A stretch of DNA of 64,000 nt, taken from an uncultured Oscillospiraceae bacterium. GTDB taxonomy: Bacteria > Bacillota > Clostridia > Oscillospirales > Oscillospiraceae. The position numbers were made by a program, and so were the translations under genes. The notes below the pieces were generated by a model that searched no databases, was not told the DNA's origin, and saw nothing but the letters and a program-made list of their open reading frames with translations. The stretch's first letter is position 1. Every line of letters begins with the position of its first letter. The DNA is taken from the NCBI GenBank assembly GCA_944385445.1, contig CALWXF010000001.1:186001-250000 (forward strand), written 5' to 3'. Positions 26,026-35,741 of this stretch are shown here, piece by piece.

Positions 26026-26052
26026 GGCACCGGGGACCCCGGTGCCTTTTTT
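26026..26052 (+). terminator. Partial terminator between acpP and accB
   Basis: GGCACCGGGG and its inverse CCCCGGTGCC (26026-26046) are followed by six T residues, 20 bases after acpP and just before the accB ribosome site. Without a promoter visible after it, it must be leaky for accB-fabZ to be expressed. Confidence 0.8.
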
Positions 26053-26067
26053 CCAAAAGGAGGAGCT

Positions 26068-26496
26068 ATGACCAATCAAGAAATTTACGAGCTGATGGCT
26101 CGTTTTGACCAGAGTGGGCTGACCACTCTCAAGGTGACCCAGAAGGACTTTTCCCTGGAGCTGGGCAAGAACGTGACGGTGGCCGCCGCCCCCGTGGTGG
26201 CTCCTGCTGCCGCTCCCGCCGCTGCTGCCGCCCCTGTGGCTGAGCCTGTGGAAGAGGGCAGCTTTGTCACCGCCCCCCTGGTGGGCACCTTCTACGCCGC
26301 CTCCGCCCCCGGAGAGGAGCCCTATGTGAAGCCTGGGCAGAAGGTGCAGAAGGGCGACGTGCTGTGCCTGGTGGAGGCCATGAAGACCATGAACGAGATC
26401 AAGGCCCCCTGTGACTGCGTGGTGGAGGAGGTACTGGCCCAGGACGGCGACCTGGTGTCCTTTGGCCAGAACCTGATTCGCTACCGGGAAGGGTGA
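26068..26496 (+). CDS. accB: Acetyl-CoA carboxylase biotin carboxyl carrier protein
   Basis: The 142-residue carrier has an N-terminal region, an Ala/Pro-rich flexible linker (about 38-60) and a C-terminal biotinyl domain. The biotinylated Lys is near residue 106 in VEAMKTMNEI. It carries CO2 between AccC and AccDA to make malonyl-CoA. The ATG follows AAAAGGAGG. Its TGA is separated from the accC ATG by 5 bases. Confidence 0.95.
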   Translation: MTNQEIYELMARFDQSGLTTLKVTQKDFSLELGKNVTVAAAPVVAPAAAPAAAAAPVAEPVEEGSFVTAPLVGTFYAASAPGEEPYVKPGQKVQKGDVLCLVEAMKTMNEIKAPCDCVVEEVLAQDGDLVSFGQNLIRYREG

Positions 26497-26501
26497 GCGG
26501 C

Positions 26502-27887
26502 ATGTTTCGACGCATTCTCATTGCCAACCGTGGCGAGATCGCCGTGCGCATCTTCCGGGCCTGCCGGGAGATGAACATCCAGCCCGTGGTGGTGTACTCC
26601 CAGGGAGATGCCGACGCCCTCCATGTGCAGCTGGCAGAGGAGGCCTACTGCATCGGCCCCGCCCGCTCTGCCGACAGCTACTTAAATATGAACGCCATTC
26701 TCACCGTGGCCAAGCAGACGGGCTGTGACGCCCTCCACCCTGGATACGGCTTTTTGTCGGAGAACGCCGACTTTGCCGACGCCTGCGCCCAGGCTGGCAT
26801 CGCCTTCATCGGCCCCTCCGGGGACGTCATCCGCAAGATGGGCAACAAGGCCGCCGCCCGCAAGCTGATGCAGGAGGCGGGGGTGCCTGTGGTGCCCGGC
26901 TCCGACGGAGCGGTGGAGACCCCCGAGCAGGCCAAGGCCCTGGCCGATGCCATGGGCTACCCCGTGCTCATCAAGGCCGCCGCCGGCGGCGGCGGGCGAG
27001 GGATGCGCCGGGTCTACGAGCCCGACCAGCTTATCCCCCTGTTCCAGGAGGCACGCAGCGAGTCCATCGCCTGCTTTGGCAGCGATGAGATGTACCTGGA
27101 AAAGCTCATCGTCAACCCCCGCCACATCGAGTTCCAGATCATGGCCGATGGGCAGGGCAACGTCATTCAGCTGGGGGAGCGGGACTGCTCCATCCAGCGG
27201 CGCAACCAGAAGATGCTGGAGGAATCCCCCTCCAAGGCCCTCACCCCCGAGTTGCGGGAGCGCATGGGGGCTGCGGCGGTGGCGGCGGCCAAGGCGGCCG
27301 GATACGTCAACGCCGGTACCATTGAATTTGTCCTCTCTCCTGAGGGAGAGTTTTACTTCATAGAGATGAACACCCGTATCCAGGTGGAGCACCCGGTCAC
27401 CGAGATGGTCACCGGGCTGGACCTGGTGCGGGAGCAGATTCGGGTGGCCTCCGGGCTGCCCCTGTCGGTGACCCAGGACCAGGTGCAGCTCCATGGCCAC
27501 GCCATTGAGTGCCGCATCAACGCCGAGGACCCCAACCATGACTTCCGGCCCACCCCCGGACATGTGGACTTCCTCCACATGCCTGGCGGCTGCGGGGTGC
27601 GGGTGGACAGCGGCCTGTACGGTGGTTACGACCTGCCCCCCTACTACGACTCCATGATGGCCAAGATCATCGTCCACGCCCCCACCCGGCTGGAGGCCAT
27701 CCGGCGGATGCGCCGGGCCCTGGAGGAGCTGGTCATTGAGGGCACCACCAACAACATCGATCTGCTCCACCAGATTTTGTACCACCCCGACTTTGTCCGG
27801 GGAGCTTACCACACCGGGTTTATGGATGCCAATCTGGACACCCTGTTGGCCTGGAGCAATCCTGCTGAGGAGGAGAAGAAGGCATGA
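26502..27887 (+). CDS. accC: Biotin carboxylase
   Basis: This 461-residue ATP-grasp enzyme carboxylates the biotin on AccB. The start is [20 protein letters not shown]; landmarks are [26 protein letters not shown] (ATP lid), [12 protein letters not shown] and [17 protein letters not shown] 26502 begins the family sequence directly; a GTG 9 bases upstream overlaps the accB stop and would add three residues. Its end overlaps accD (ATGA). Confidence 0.95.
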   Translation: MFRRILIANRGEIAVRIFRACREMNIQPVVVYSQGDADALHVQLAEEAYCIGPARSADSYLNMNAILTVAKQTGCDALHPGYGFLSENADFADACAQAGIAFIGPSGDVIRKMGNKAAARKLMQEAGVPVVPGSDGAVETPEQAKALADAMGYPVLIKAAAGGGGRGMRRVYEPDQLIPLFQEARSESIACFGSDEMYLEKLIVNPRHIEFQIMADGQGNVIQLGERDCSIQRRNQKMLEESPSKALTPELRERMGAAAVAAAKAAGYVNAGTIEFVLSPEGEFYFIEMNTRIQVEHPVTEMVTGLDLVREQIRVASGLPLSVTQDQVQLHGHAIECRINAEDPNHDFRPTPGHVDFLHMPGGCGVRVDSGLYGGYDLPPYYDSMMAKIIVHAPTRLEAIRRMRRALEELVIEGTTNNIDLLHQILYHPDFVRGAYHTGFMDANLDTLLAWSNPAEEEKKA

Positions 27888-28753
27888 GTTCTGTGTTTCA
27901 ACGGCGCAGACAGAAGCTGCTGGCCCTGAAGGCCATGCACAGCGTGTCCGCCTCGGTACACCCCCACAGCAGTGAGGTGTGCAAAAATTGCGGCGGCGAG
28001 GTGCCCCACCGGGACCTGGTGGCGGCGGGGTATGTGTGCCCCCTGTGCGGCTACCACCACCCCATCGGCGCCTACTACCGCCTGAGCCAGATTCTGGACC
28101 GGGGCAGCTTCCGGGAGCTGGACGAGGAGCTGGCCTCCGCCGACCCCCTGGACTTCCCCGGCTACCGCCAGAAGCTGGAGAAGGCCCAGGCCAAGACCGG
28201 CATGAACGAGGGCGTGGTTACCGCTCTGGGCCGCATCGGCGGCATGAAAGTGGCGGTGGGCGTGCTGGACAACCGCTTCTTCATGGGCAGCATGAGCGCC
28301 GCCCTGGGTGAAAAGGTCACCCGGCTGGTGGAGCAGGCTGCCAAGTCCCGTCTGCCCCTCATCCTCTTCTCCGCCAGCGGCGGAGCCCGGATGCAGGAGG
28401 GCATCTTGTCCCTGATGCAGATGGCCAAGACCTCGGCGGCCCTGGAGCGGTTCTCCCGCCGTGGGGGCCTGTACATCTCGGTGCTCACCCACCCCACCAC
28501 CGGCGGCGTCACCGCCTCCTTTGCCAGCCTGGGCGACATCATGCTGGCTGAGCCGGGGGCCCTCATCGGCTTTGCCGGGCCCCGGGTCATTGAGCAGACC
28601 ATCGGTCAGGAGCTGCCCGAGGGGTTCCAGAGTGCAGAATATTTGTTGGAGCACGGCTTTTTGGACGCTGTGGTCCCCCGCAGTCAGATGCGGGAGACCC
28701 TCATCCGGCTGCTGAAGCTCCATGGAAAGGCAGGTGCAAACCGGGATGGCTGA
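27884..28753 (+). CDS. accD: Acetyl-CoA carboxylase carboxyltransferase subunit beta
   Basis: The 289-residue carboxyltransferase subunit has an N-terminal zinc ribbon (CKNCGGEVP ... CPLCGYHHP) followed by the crotonase-like domain with [24 protein letters not shown] and [12 protein letters not shown]. It works with AccA to transfer CO2 to acetyl-CoA. It overlaps accC by four bases and accA by eight. Confidence 0.95.
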   Translation: MSSVFQRRRQKLLALKAMHSVSASVHPHSSEVCKNCGGEVPHRDLVAAGYVCPLCGYHHPIGAYYRLSQILDRGSFRELDEELASADPLDFPGYRQKLEKAQAKTGMNEGVVTALGRIGGMKVAVGVLDNRFFMGSMSAALGEKVTRLVEQAAKSRLPLILFSASGGARMQEGILSLMQMAKTSAALERFSRRGGLYISVLTHPTTGGVTASFASLGDIMLAEPGALIGFAGPRVIEQTIGQELPEGFQSAEYLLEHGFLDAVVPRSQMRETLIRLLKLHGKAGANRDG

Positions 28754-29564
28754 GTATACTGCTGCTGAGCGCGTGGCGCTGGCCCGCAACACCGCCCGTC
28801 CCGGGGTGGTGGACTATGTCCAGGGCCTGTTTACCGACTTTTTTGAGCAGAAAGGGGACCGTCTGTGCGGGGAGGACCCCAGCATTTTCGGCGGCATCGG
28901 CCTGTTCCACGGCCGACCCGTCACCGTCATCGGCCACCGCAAGGGCAAGGACCTGGAGGAGCGCATGGCCTGCCGCTTCGGCATGCCCAACCCCGAGGGG
29001 TACCGCAAGGCCGGGCGGCTCATGGACCAGGCGGAGAAGTTTGGCCGCCCGGTGATCACCTTCATCGACACCCCCGGCGCCTACCCCGGCCTGGAGGCGG
29101 AGGCCAGAGGCCAGGGCGAGGCCATTGCCCGAATGCTGGCCAAGATGTCCGCCCTCACCGTGCCCACCATCGCCATTGTCACCGGAGAGGGTGGCAGCGG
29201 CGGCGCCCTGGCTCTGGGCGTGGGCAACCGGGTGCTGATGCTGGAAAACGCCGTGTATTCCGTCCTCTCTCCCGAGGGCTTTGCGGCCATTTTGTGGAAG
29301 GACGCCTCTCGCAGTGACGAGGCCTGCGAGGTGATGAAGCTCACCGCCGCCGACCTCTTGGAGCTGGGGGTCATCGACCGGGTGATTCCCGAGCCCGTGG
29401 GCGGGGCCCACACCGATGTGGCCGCCATGGTGCGCACCCTGGACCGGGTGCTCCAGGAGGAACTGGCGGGTCTGAGCCGCATGAGCGGCCACGCCCTGTT
29501 CACCGGGCGATATGAAAAATTTAGAGCCATGGGCGCAAAGGCCCTGAGAAAGGAGCGCACATGA
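28746..29564 (+). CDS. accA: Acetyl-CoA carboxylase carboxyltransferase subunit alpha
   Basis: The 272-residue subunit has the motifs [34 protein letters not shown] and [18 protein letters not shown] 28746 overlaps the accD stop (ATGGCTGA) and begins MAEYTAAER. Another ATG at 28722 lies deeper in accD and is possible. It lacks the longer N-terminal helical region of E. coli AccA, as in other Firmicutes. The stop overlaps fabH (ATGA). Confidence 0.93.
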   Translation: MAEYTAAERVALARNTARPGVVDYVQGLFTDFFEQKGDRLCGEDPSIFGGIGLFHGRPVTVIGHRKGKDLEERMACRFGMPNPEGYRKAGRLMDQAEKFGRPVITFIDTPGAYPGLEAEARGQGEAIARMLAKMSALTVPTIAIVTGEGGSGGALALGVGNRVLMLENAVYSVLSPEGFAAILWKDASRSDEACEVMKLTAADLLELGVIDRVIPEPVGGAHTDVAAMVRTLDRVLQEELAGLSRMSGHALFTGRYEKFRAMGAKALRKERT

Positions 29565-30517
29565 GTGGAATAAAATTGCTGGCCACGGGCAGTGCCCTGC
29601 CCCAGCATGTGATCACCAACCAGGATTTTGAGAAAATCGTGGACACCAGCGACGAGTGGATTCGGTCCCGCACCGGCATCGGCGCCCGCCACCACTGTCG
29701 GGGGGAGGAGTGCCACACCAGCCTGTGTCTGGACGCCGCCTGCAAGGCCCTGGAGCGGGGGGGCATTGACCCCCAGCAGATCGGGGTGTGCCTGGTGGCC
29801 ACCCTCACCCCTGACCACCTGACTCCCGCCACCGCCTGTGTGCTGCAAAAGGAGCTGGGGCTCCAGGAGGACACCATCTGCTTTGACTTGAATGCCGCCT
29901 GTTCCGGCTTTGTCTACGCCCTGCACACCGCAGAGTGCCTGCTGGCTGTCTCTCAGCGCAAGTACGCCCTGGTGCTGGGTGCCGAGGTGCTCAGCCGGGT
30001 CATCGACATGAATGACCGCAGCACCTGCGTCCTCTTCGGCGACGGCGCTGGCGCCGCCCTGGTCCAGTGGCGGGAGGACTACCCCTCCATCCACGCCGTT
30101 CTGGGCTGCCGGGGTGACGACCGGGTGCTCACCATCCCCGGGGTCAACAAGGGTGTCCCCGCTGTGGTACATATGGAGGGACAGGACGTGTTCCGCTTCG
30201 CCGTGGAGGCCCTGCCCCGGTGCGCCCGGGAAGTGGCCCAAAAGGCGGGCATCACCCTGGAGGAGGTGGACCGCTTTGTGCTCCACCAGGCCAACCAGAG
30301 GATCATCAATTTTGCCGTGAAGAAGCTGGGGGTGGACCCGGCCAAGTGCACCGGAAACATCGAACATACCGCCAACACCTCGGCGGCCAGCGTGCCCATT
30401 TTGCTGGACGAGCTGGTGCAGCAGGGAGAGGTGAAGCCCGGAGATAAGGTCCTGTGCGTGGGCTTTGGCGGCGGACTGACCTGGGCGGGCGCTCTGCTGG
30501 AAGTGGCCCAGGGCTGA
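29561..30517 (+). CDS. fabH: 3-oxoacyl-ACP synthase III
   Basis: The 318-residue initiating condensing enzyme joins acetyl-CoA (or a branched starter) to malonyl-ACP. The catalytic triad is visible: Cys in DLNAACSGF (about 114), His in LHQANQRI and Asn in HTANTSAAS. Gly-rich FGDGAGAALV is the family signature. It overlaps accA by four bases and is 20 bases before fabK. Confidence 0.95.
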   Translation: MSGIKLLATGSALPQHVITNQDFEKIVDTSDEWIRSRTGIGARHHCRGEECHTSLCLDAACKALERGGIDPQQIGVCLVATLTPDHLTPATACVLQKELGLQEDTICFDLNAACSGFVYALHTAECLLAVSQRKYALVLGAEVLSRVIDMNDRSTCVLFGDGAGAALVQWREDYPSIHAVLGCRGDDRVLTIPGVNKGVPAVVHMEGQDVFRFAVEALPRCAREVAQKAGITLEEVDRFVLHQANQRIINFAVKKLGVDPAKCTGNIEHTANTSAASVPILLDELVQQGEVKPGDKVLCVGFGGGLTWAGALLEVAQG

Positions 30518-30537
30518 GAATGGAGGATGGAACAGAT

Positions 30538-31464
30538 ATGAAGTTAAATGAACTGCTGGGAATTGAATTTCCCTTGATTCAGGGCGGCATGGCCAACATC
30601 GCCACCGGCGCCTTCGCCGCCGCCGTGTCCAATGCCGGCGCTCTGGGTCTGGTGGGCTCCGGCGGCTGGGACGCTGAGACCTTACGGAAGGAAATCCGCA
30701 TCGCCAAGGAGCACACCGACAAGCCCTTCGGCGTCAACCTCATGCTCATGAACCCCCACATCGACGACCTGGCCAAGGTCGTGGTGGAGGAGGGGGTGGC
30801 TGTGGTCACCACCGGTGCCGGCAACCCCGGCAAGTACGTCCCCGCCTGGAAAGAGGCTGGCATCCGGGTCTTCCCCGTGGTGGCTGCCCCCATCCTGGCC
30901 AAGCGCCTGGAGCGGCTGGGTGTGGACGGCTTCATCGCCGAGGGCACCGAGAGTGGCGGACATGTGGGTGAGATGACCACCATGGCCCTGGTGCCTCAGG
31001 TGGTGGACACCGTGTCCGTCCCCGTCATTGCCGCCGGCGGTATCGCCGACGGCCGTCAGCTGGCCGCTGCCTTTGCCCTGGGCGCCTGCGGCGCTCAGAT
31101 CGGCACCTGCCTGCTGGCCAGTGAGGAGTGCCCCATCCACGAAAACTACAAGAAGGCGGTCATCAAGGCCAGCGCCACCGACACCATCGTCACCGGCCGC
31201 ACCACCGGCGCTCCCGTGCGGGTGCTGAAAAACAAGATGGCCCGGGAGTATGTGCGCATGGAGAAGGACCACCTGCCCCTGGAGGAGCTGGAGAAGCTGA
31301 CCCTGGGCTCCCTGCGCCGGGCTGTATTTGACGGCGACGTGGACACCGGCAGCTTCATGGCCGGCCAGGTGGCCGGTATGGTCCACGACATTCGACCCCT
31401 GCGCCAGATCTTTGAGGATCTGATGGCAGGCTATGACAAGACCGTAAAGGAGATGCAGGGATGA
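30538..31464 (+). CDS. fabK: Enoyl-ACP reductase II (FMN-dependent)
   Basis: The 308-residue TIM-barrel flavoenzyme performs the last reduction of each elongation cycle. Landmarks are FPLIQGGMANIATG, KPFGVNLMLMNP, VVTTGAGNPGKYV, AEGTESGGHVGEMTT and IPVIAAGGIADG-like VPVIAAGGIADGRQ. Starts at 30538 and 30520 are both possible; 30538 begins the family sequence and is 12 bases after GGAGG. FabK replaces FabI in streptococci and many Clostridia. The stop overlaps fabD. Confidence 0.95.
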   Translation: MKLNELLGIEFPLIQGGMANIATGAFAAAVSNAGALGLVGSGGWDAETLRKEIRIAKEHTDKPFGVNLMLMNPHIDDLAKVVVEEGVAVVTTGAGNPGKYVPAWKEAGIRVFPVVAAPILAKRLERLGVDGFIAEGTESGGHVGEMTTMALVPQVVDTVSVPVIAAGGIADGRQLAAAFALGACGAQIGTCLLASEECPIHENYKKAVIKASATDTIVTGRTTGAPVRVLKNKMAREYVRMEKDHLPLEELEKLTLGSLRRAVFDGDVDTGSFMAGQVAGMVHDIRPLRQIFEDLMAGYDKTVKEMQG

Positions 31465-32384
31465 GCATTGCGTTTTTGTATGCCGGACAGGGCAGCCAGC
31501 ACCCGGGCATGGGTGCTGACCTGTACGAGACCTACCCCCAGTTCCGGGCCGTGCTGGACGGGGCAGACCTGGACTTTGACGTCAAAGAGGTCAGCTTCCA
31601 GGACAGCCAGGGGGTTTTGAATGAGACCCGGTACACCCAGCCCTGCATGGTGGCCTTTGCCGTGGGCGTGACCCAGATCCTGGCCGATGAGGGCATCCGC
31701 CCTGACTATGTGGCCGGCCTGAGCCTGGGCGAGTACTCCGCCCTCCAGGCCGCCGGGGTGTTCAACCCTCAGCAGGCCATCTCCCTGGTGGCCTTCCGGG
31801 GCAAGGTGATGGCTGAGGCCTCCAAGGACGTCCCCTGCGGCATGACCGCCGTGCTGGGCCTGGACCGGGAGAAGCTGGAGCAGGCCTGCGACGAGGCTAG
31901 TGCTTTGGGCGTGGTGGCCATTGCCAACTACAACTGCCCCGGACAGCTGGTCATCGGCGGCCACCAGGCTGCTGTGGACGAGGCCGCCCGCCTGGCCAAG
32001 GAGATGGGCGCCCGCCGCTGCATGCCCCTGAAGGTCAGCGGACCCTTCCACACCCCCCTCTTGAAGCCCGCCGGGGACGCCCTGGCCGAGAAGTTCAAGG
32101 GGGAGACCTTTGGAGAGATGCAGGTGCCCGTGCTCTTTAACTGCCTGGGCCGTGAAAAGGGAGAGAATGACACCATTCCCGCCCTGCTGGAGCGCCAGGT
32201 GCAGTCCTCCGTGTACATGGAGGACACCATCCGCCGCCTGGCTGAACTGGGTGTGGACACCATCGTAGAAATCGGACCGGGGAAGGTGCTCAGCGGCTTT
32301 GTGCGCAAGACCACCCCCGACATCAAGACTTATGCCGTGGAGACCGTGGCCGACGTTCAGGCCCTGGTCCAGGCGCTGAAATGA
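31461..32384 (+). CDS. fabD: Malonyl-CoA:ACP transacylase
   Basis: The 307-residue enzyme loads malonyl units onto ACP. AGQGSQHPGMG opens the fold. The nucleophile Ser is near residue 88 in AGLSLGEYSAL (GHSLG in most relatives is GLSLG here), and the catalytic His is in VSGPFHTPLL. ATG overlaps the fabK stop (ATGA). The end is 11 bases before fabG. Confidence 0.94.
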   Translation: MSIAFLYAGQGSQHPGMGADLYETYPQFRAVLDGADLDFDVKEVSFQDSQGVLNETRYTQPCMVAFAVGVTQILADEGIRPDYVAGLSLGEYSALQAAGVFNPQQAISLVAFRGKVMAEASKDVPCGMTAVLGLDREKLEQACDEASALGVVAIANYNCPGQLVIGGHQAAVDEAARLAKEMGARRCMPLKVSGPFHTPLLKPAGDALAEKFKGETFGEMQVPVLFNCLGREKGENDTIPALLERQVQSSVYMEDTIRRLAELGVDTIVEIGPGKVLSGFVRKTTPDIKTYAVETVADVQALVQALK

Positions 32385-32395
32385 GGAGTATTGCC

Positions 32396-33139
32396 ATGTC
32401 TTTATACGGAAAAGTGGCCATCGTCACCGGCGGCAGCCGGGGCATTGGCCGAGCCATCTGCCTGGAACTGGCCGCCCAGGGGGCCAATGTGGTGTTCTCC
32501 TACGCCGGCAACGACGCCGCTGCCCAGGAGACCCTGGCCGCCCTCAAAGAGCTGGGTGTGGAGGCGAGAAGCTGCAAGGGTGACGTCACCGACCCCGAGG
32601 CGGTGAAGAACCTGGTGGACACCGCAGTCAAGGAGCTGGGCGGGGTGCACATTCTGGTCAATAACGCCGGAATCACCCGGGACGGCCTGGCCATGACCAT
32701 GAAGGAAGAGGACTTTGACTCCGTCATCAACACCAATCTGAAAGGCACCTTTTTGTGCATGAAGGCGGTGACCCGGCCCATGATGAAGGCCAAGTACGGC
32801 CGCATCGTCAACCTCAGCTCGGTGGTGGCCCTGCGGGGCAACCCCGGCCAGGTCAACTACTGCGCCAGCAAGGCCGGCGTCATCGGCATGACCAAGTCCC
32901 TGGCCAAGGAGCTGGCCGGACGGGGCATCACCGTCAATGCCGTGGCCCCCGGCTACATCGCCACCGATATGACCGCCGCCCTGCCTGAACAGGCCCGGGA
33001 GGCCATGCTCACCACCATTCCCGCCCGCCGGGCAGGCACCCCCGAAGATGTGGCCAAGGCCGTGGCCTTCCTGGCCAGCGACGGGGCCGGCTACATCACC
33101 GGACAGGTGCTGTCTGTGGACGGCGGCATGGGCATGTGA
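32396..33139 (+). CDS. fabG: 3-oxoacyl-ACP reductase
   Basis: The 247-residue short-chain dehydrogenase reduces 3-oxoacyl-ACP with NADPH. The cofactor motif is VTGGSRGIGRAI, NNAGITRD follows, and the catalytic Ser, Tyr and Lys occur in NLSSVVALRG and NYCASKAGV. The C-terminus IATDMTAALPE ... GQVLSVDGGMGM is typical. ATG 32396 follows GAGGAGTATTGCC; an upstream start would lie inside fabD. Confidence 0.95.
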   Translation: MSLYGKVAIVTGGSRGIGRAICLELAAQGANVVFSYAGNDAAAQETLAALKELGVEARSCKGDVTDPEAVKNLVDTAVKELGGVHILVNNAGITRDGLAMTMKEEDFDSVINTNLKGTFLCMKAVTRPMMKAKYGRIVNLSSVVALRGNPGQVNYCASKAGVIGMTKSLAKELAGRGITVNAVAPGYIATDMTAALPEQAREAMLTTIPARRAGTPEDVAKAVAFLASDGAGYITGQVLSVDGGMGM

Positions 33140-33157
33140 CCAGACAAGGAGGAAATT

Positions 33158-34402
33158 ATGGGAAATAAACGCAGAGTTGTCATCACTGGCATGGGCACGG
33201 TCAACCCCCTGGGCCACAACGTGGCCGAGAGCTGGAAGGCTGTGCAGGAGGGGGTGTGCGGCATCGACACCATTACCCTCTATGACCCCACCGACCGCAA
33301 GGTGAAGCTGGCTGCCGAGGTGAAGAACTGGGACCCCACCACCGTGCTGGATAAGCGGGAGGTCAAGCACATGGCCCGCTATGCCCAGTTTGCCATGGTG
33401 GCCGCACGGGAGGCCTTTGCCGACAGCGGCCTGGACAAGGAGAAGCTGGACCTGACCCAGTGCGGCGTCATCGTCTCCAGCGGCGTGGGCGGCATCGGCA
33501 CCACCGAGGCCGAGCAGACCCGTGGCCTGGAGAAGGGCTTCGACCGGGTCAACCCCTACTACATCCCCGAGGCCATTGCCAACATGGGCGCCGGCCTCAT
33601 TGCCATCGATCTGGGCTTTAAAGGCATGTGCACCTGCCCCGTCACCGCCTGCGCCGGCGGCTCCAATGCCGTGGGCGATGCCTTCCGCCACATCCGGGAC
33701 GGCTACGCCACCGTGATGGTGTGCGGCGGCGCGGAAGCCGCCGTCACCCCTCTGTCCATTGGCGGCTTTACCACCATGCGTGCCCTCCACACCGGAGAGG
33801 ACAAGAACGCCGCTTCCGTGCCCTTTGACGCCCGCCGCAGCGGCTTTGTCATGGGCGAGGGCGCCGGTATCCTGGTGCTGGAGGAGCTGGAGCACGCTCT
33901 GGCTCGTGGCGCCAAGATCTATGCCGAGATGGTGGGCTACGGCGTCACCTGTGACGCCTACCACATGACCGCACCCGCCCCCAACGGCGAGGGCGGTGCC
34001 CGTGCCATGGCCCAGGCCCTGGCCGACGGCGACATTTCGATCGAGGACGTGGACTACATCAACGCCCACGGCACCTCCACCCCCCTCAACGACTCCGGGG
34101 AGACCGCCGCCATCAAGACCGTGTTCGGCGACCACGCCTACAAGCTGGCTGTGAGCTCCACCAAGTCCATGACCGGACACATGCTGGGCGCTGCCGGCGG
34201 CGTGGAGGCCATCTTCACCGCTCTGGCCGTGAAGGAGGACTACATCCCCGCCACCATCAACTACCAGGAGCCCGACCCCGCCTGTGACCTGGACATCGTG
34301 CCCAACCAGGGCCGCAACGCCACCGTGCGCTGCGCTCTGTCCAACTCTCTGGGCTTCGGCGGCCACAACGCCTGCGTGCTCATGAAGAAGTGGGAGGGCT
34401 GA
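33158..34402 (+). CDS. fabF: 3-oxoacyl-ACP synthase II
   Basis: The 414-residue elongating condensing enzyme. Catalytic Cys is in VTACAGGSNAVG, the two His residues are in NAHGTSTPLND and SMTGHMLGAAGG, and the gating Lys is in SSTKSMTG. The ATG follows AAGGAGG. It is the only elongating synthase in the operon; no FabB was seen. Confidence 0.96.
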   Translation: MGNKRRVVITGMGTVNPLGHNVAESWKAVQEGVCGIDTITLYDPTDRKVKLAAEVKNWDPTTVLDKREVKHMARYAQFAMVAAREAFADSGLDKEKLDLTQCGVIVSSGVGGIGTTEAEQTRGLEKGFDRVNPYYIPEAIANMGAGLIAIDLGFKGMCTCPVTACAGGSNAVGDAFRHIRDGYATVMVCGGAEAAVTPLSIGGFTTMRALHTGEDKNAASVPFDARRSGFVMGEGAGILVLEELEHALARGAKIYAEMVGYGVTCDAYHMTAPAPNGEGGARAMAQALADGDISIEDVDYINAHGTSTPLNDSGETAAIKTVFGDHAYKLAVSSTKSMTGHMLGAAGGVEAIFTALAVKEDYIPATINYQEPDPACDLDIVPNQGRNATVRCALSNSLGFGGHNACVLMKKWEG

Positions 34403-34408
34403 GAAACC

Positions 34409-34837
34409 ATGCAGTACAATTCCAATGAGATCGCTCAGATCATGCCCCACCGCTACCCCTTCGCCCTGGTGGACAAGATCGTGGACGGAGAGGAGGGCAA
34501 GTGGGCTCGTGGCATCAAGTGCGTCACCGTCAACGAGCCCTTCTTCCAGGGCCACTTCCCCCAGTACCATGTGATGCCCGGGGTGCTCATTCTGGAGGCT
34601 CTGGCCCAGGTGGCCGGCATCACGGTGCTGTCCATGGAGGAAAACCGGGGCAAGCTGGGCTTCTTCGGCGGCATTAAAAACGCCCGCTTCCGCCGTCAGG
34701 TGGTGCCCGGGGACGTGCTGGAGCTGGAGTGCACCATCACCAAACAGAAAGGCCCCGTGGCCGTGGCAGAGGCCAAGGCTGTGGTGGACGGCCAGGTGGC
34801 CGTCACCGCCGAGCTGACCCTGGCCCTGGGCAAGTAA
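34409..34837 (+). CDS. fabZ: 3-hydroxyacyl-ACP dehydratase
   Basis: The 142-residue hot-dog-fold enzyme dehydrates 3-hydroxyacyl-ACP. The catalytic His is in PHRYPFALVDKI and Glu in GVLILEALAQVAG. It lies 6 bases after fabF. No FabM, FabA or FabN is present in the window, so how unsaturated chains are made is not shown here. Confidence 0.95.
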   Translation: MQYNSNEIAQIMPHRYPFALVDKIVDGEEGKWARGIKCVTVNEPFFQGHFPQYHVMPGVLILEALAQVAGITVLSMEENRGKLGFFGGIKNARFRRQVVPGDVLELECTITKQKGPVAVAEAKAVVDGQVAVTAELTLALGK

Positions 34838-34904
34838 ATCACCGGGCTTTTGTGTGAAATCTGGACCTATGTACCACAAAACAGACGGACACGGAGGCAA
34901 CGGA

Positions 34905-35357
34905 ATGTTGGAGGAGCGATTCGGAGCGGTGTATACCAAGTTTAAGCTCCATTTTTACCAGGAGATTTTCGCCCATTTTCAGAATCGGGAGGCCAGCCTC
35001 ACCACGGTGGAGACCTTCGCCATGGAGACCATCCAGGCTCTGGGCACCCCCACCGTCAACGAGTTTGCCACCTTCATGCGCATCTCACCCCCCAATGCGG
35101 CCTATAAGATCAACAGTCTGGTGCGCAAGGGGTATCTGACCCGTGTGCAGTCGGAGCAGGACAAGCGGGAATACCACCTGCAAGTGACCCAGAAATACCG
35201 GGATTACTACAATGTCAGCACCGACTATATCCGAAAGGTCATGGAGCGCATCAAAGAGCGCTTCAGCCCCGAGGAGTGCAACAAGCTGGAGGAGATGCTG
35301 ACCATCGTCAGCCAGGAGTTGATGCCGGAGGTGGACATCCCCGGCGAGACGGGCTGA
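34905..35357 (+). CDS. MarR-family regulator (FabT-like)
   Basis: The 150-residue winged-helix repressor has the MarR core: TVNEFATFMRISPPNAAYKINSLVRKGYL for recognition, of which SPPNAAYKINSLVRKGYL covers the recognition helix, and the wing QSEQDKREYHLQ. ATG 34905 follows ACGGAGG by about 8 bases. It is the last gene of the fab operon, 68 bases after fabZ, and is followed by a terminator. By position it corresponds to FabT, which represses fab genes with acyl-ACP as co-repressor. The palindrome at 25720-25743 is its probable site. Confidence 0.8.
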   Translation: MLEERFGAVYTKFKLHFYQEIFAHFQNREASLTTVETFAMETIQALGTPTVNEFATFMRISPPNAAYKINSLVRKGYLTRVQSEQDKREYHLQVTQKYRDYYNVSTDYIRKVMERIKERFSPEECNKLEEMLTIVSQELMPEVDIPGETG

Positions 35358-35383
35358 GCCCTCACCGACAGGTAAATACTGGG

Positions 35384-35413
35384 AAAAGACCCGCCAATGG
35401 CGGGTCTTTTTTT
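35384..35413 (+). terminator. Terminator of the fatty acid operon
   Basis: AAAAGACCCGCC-aat-GGCGGGTCTTTT followed by more T residues, 27 bases after the regulator stop. Confidence 0.9.
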
Positions 35414-35470
35414 GTCTTCGCTGTCCCGTCAGCGAAGAAGGAGGAGAAGCGCACATTGTGTAGGGAAATG

Positions 35471-35499
35471 TTGACACTGTGGTAATATTGTGGTAGACT
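35471..35499 (+). promoter_or_regulatory. Promoter of the GH20 surface protein gene
   Basis: TTGACA (35471-35476), a 17-base spacer and TAGACT (35494-35499). It lies 243 bases before the start codon, leaving a long leader. Confidence 0.65.
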
Positions 35500-35741
35500 A
35501 TAACGTATATAGCGTGGGAATTTATGCGTTCCAACTAATTCCACAGGGGGAGGCACAGCTTCCAGGCGAGGCAGGTGAAGAATGAGAATCGGAAGGGGAG
35601 GCAGCCATGGTTGTCTCCCAATGTTATATGTACCCTACCCCCATACCCGATACAGACGGAGAGTGACGGCTCCGGCTGTGATGAGAGATACAAACGTAAT
35701 TAGAAAAGGAAGAAGTTTATTACCACAAGGAGGTTAGAGTC
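35500..35741 (+). other. Long untranslated leader of the GH20 gene
   Basis: About 235 bases of leader without a convincing open frame. It contains hairpins such as GGGAGGCA/TGTCTCCC (about 35597-35622) and TGGGAATT/AATTCCAC (about 35515-35546). No known riboswitch consensus was recognised. The last 20 bases hold AAGGAGG, 8 bases before the GTG start. Confidence 0.4.

Noticed and set aside
32402..34939. An 845-codon open frame on the minus strand opposite fabG, fabF and fabZ.
   Set aside because: It is antisense to well-conserved genes. Long antisense frames are expected where third codon positions are mostly G or C. It has no ribosome site and its composition (His, Gly, Val, Gln-rich) is that of a shadow.
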